Shown here one piece after another: positions 5,505 to 6,175 of a DNA stretch of 6,175 nucleotides. Each line of letters opens with the position of its first letter. The first letter of the stretch is position 1. The translations under genes were made by a program, and so were the position numbers. The notes under the pieces were generated by a model. It did no database searches, was not told the DNA's origin, and saw nothing but the letters and a program-made list of their open reading frames with translations. Source of the stretch: Verrucomicrobiales bacterium. Lineage in GTDB: Bacteria > Verrucomicrobiota > Verrucomicrobiia > Verrucomicrobiales > SLCJ01. The stretch spans positions 1 through 6,175 of the forward strand of contig SLCJ01000080.1 in NCBI GenBank assembly GCA_007125835.1. Reading direction: 5' to 3'.

Positions 5505-5810
5505 TTGCCGACAACCAAGGCCCTCACACGTTCCTTGTCAAGATACACTCAGGACTTGGCTCCCGCCAGCAGAAGGGAAGGTGGATTGGGAATCGGGATT
5601 GATCAGTAGGCCGGTTGGTCTCAGCGATCACGCGAATGAAGTCCGGCAGTCGCAGACAGCCGCTACAGAGGACACGAAAATGCCGACGCCACCCCCACCC
5701 GGATCGCGGACATTAGCCCGCCCGAGCGATTCCCCACCCACATCAAACCCAACCGCGCGCGGCAGCGTCTCGATGCGGCTGCCCTCAACCGCTTTTCGAG
5801 TGGTGGACTT
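5505..5810. other. Gene-free region upstream of the PLD gene
   Basis: I see no coding sequence in these 306 bases between two minus-strand genes. A perfect TTGACA reads on the minus strand from 5541 to 5536, but the segment 17 bases further (TTGGTT) is a poor -10 box and the PLD start codon lies only 32 bases downstream, so it is not called a promoter. An inverted repeat GGCAGC 5761-5766 / GCTGCC 5778-5783 lies about 30 bases past the stop of the PEP-CTERM gene. It could be part of its transcript end but has no U-tract. GATT/AATC units at 5584-5600 form small overlapping palindromes. Confidence 0.5.
5761..5783 (-). terminator. Possible weak hairpin after the PEP-CTERM gene
   Basis: GGCAGC and GCTGCC form a 6-bp GC-rich stem with an 11-base loop, 28 bases downstream of the stop at 5811. 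No run of T follows on the minus strand, so an intrinsic terminator is only a possibility. Confidence 0.2.
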
Positions 5811-6175
5811 TCACGCGCGGCGGCGGCGGAGCAGGGCCAGGGCACCGAGGAGGAAGAGCGCAGACACGCCGGGCTCGGGGATGACGGTCATGGTGACGAA
5901 TCGAGTGCCATCGGCCTCATCGGCGAAGTTGTTACCTTTTTCCGTGTCCGCGTAGAGGAAAAGCCACTCGTTGGTGCCAAAGGTGTAGGCGGCGTTGTCG
6001 TCGTAGCCGACGAAACCTGATGAAATGGCATCGCCTGTATAACTGATGAGAGTCAGTCTGTCGCCAAGCGCCCATGTTCCAGCGGCGAGGTCCGCGCCGG
6101 AAAGATCGAGATTGACCCCGGCCAGGGCCAGCGTGGCGGCGACAAGGAGGTCGGCGCCGGTGGCGCTGTTGTCCT
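5811..6175 (-). CDS. PEP-CTERM protein, C-terminal part (runs off right edge)
   Basis: The last 120 residues of an exported protein whose start lies beyond the right edge. Its end is a classic PEP-CTERM sorting signal. VIPEPG is at fragment residues 97-102, a hydrophobic helix VSALFLLGALALL at 103-115, and the Arg cluster RRRR at 116-119 before the final Ala and TGA. Proteins with this tail are exported by Sec, then processed by an exosortase in the inner membrane and delivered to the cell surface or extracellular matrix. The preceding part is rich in small and beta-forming residues (LALAGVNLDLSGADL, 16-30; GDRLTLISYTG, 37-47). It resembles the C-terminal ends of verrucomicrobial beta-strand-repeat surface proteins, but the fragment is too short to name a family. 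No exosortase gene is in the window. The next gene on this strand begins 306 bases away, so they are probably not one operon. Confidence 0.8.
   Translation of the reverse strand, partial: DNSATGADLLVAATLALAGVNLDLSGADLAAGTWALGDRLTLISYTGDAISSGFVGYDDNAAYTFGTNEWLFLYADTEKGNNFADEADGTRFVTMTVIPEPGVSALFLLGALALLRRRRA

Noticed and set aside
5513..5541. Sigma-70 promoter for the PLD gene (TTGACA on the minus strand)
   Set aside because: The -35 box is perfect, but the segment at 17-base spacing is TTGGTT, and transcription would start almost at the GTG codon.

Overview
The window is GC-rich bacterial DNA, most likely from a member of the Verrucomicrobiota, probably Opitutae. This placement is inference. 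It rests on the C-terminal PEP-CTERM sorting signal at the right edge (motif IPEPG, a hydrophobic stretch and a terminal Arg cluster), on the beta-rich verrucomicrobial style of the protein carrying it, and on the mix of neighbours. No rRNA, tRNA, transposase or CRISPR array is visible.

Layout from left to right. (1) At 1-401, minus strand, is the N-terminal third of a mannose-1-phosphate guanylyltransferase that runs off the left edge. (2) Diverging from it, 483-824 plus encodes a 113-aa membrane protein of unknown function. (3) A 357-base stretch without a gene (825-1181) is packed with seven consecutive perfect inverted repeats. It is the least explained part of the window and looks like a structured or dispersed palindromic element. 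(4) Two tandem plus-strand genes (1182-1523 and 1559-1900) encode two small lycopene cyclase-domain proteins of the heterodimeric CrtYc/CrtYd type. (5) At 1965-2798 plus lies a metallophosphoesterase related to UDP-2,3-diacylglucosamine pyrophosphatases. (6) Converging on it is a minus-strand pair: a phospholipase D/cardiolipin synthase-like protein with a putative lipoprotein signal (4023-5504), then a VanZ-like membrane protein (2795-3985). The convergent genes share one palindromic CTAG as both stop codons. (7) Another gene-free stretch (5505-5810) precedes the C-terminal 120 residues of a PEP-CTERM surface or exported protein (5811-6175, minus) that continues past the right edge.

Most genes point to the cell envelope: sugar-nucleotide supply for glycans, carotenoid cyclisation in the membrane, a lipid-A-pathway-like phosphoesterase, a phosphatidyl-transferase-fold lipoprotein, a VanZ-like membrane protein and a PEP-CTERM protein. 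The cyclase pair and the PLD/VanZ pair look like short operons; no single pathway links the whole window. Most start codons lack a good Shine-Dalgarno sequence, so starts were chosen mainly by protein features.
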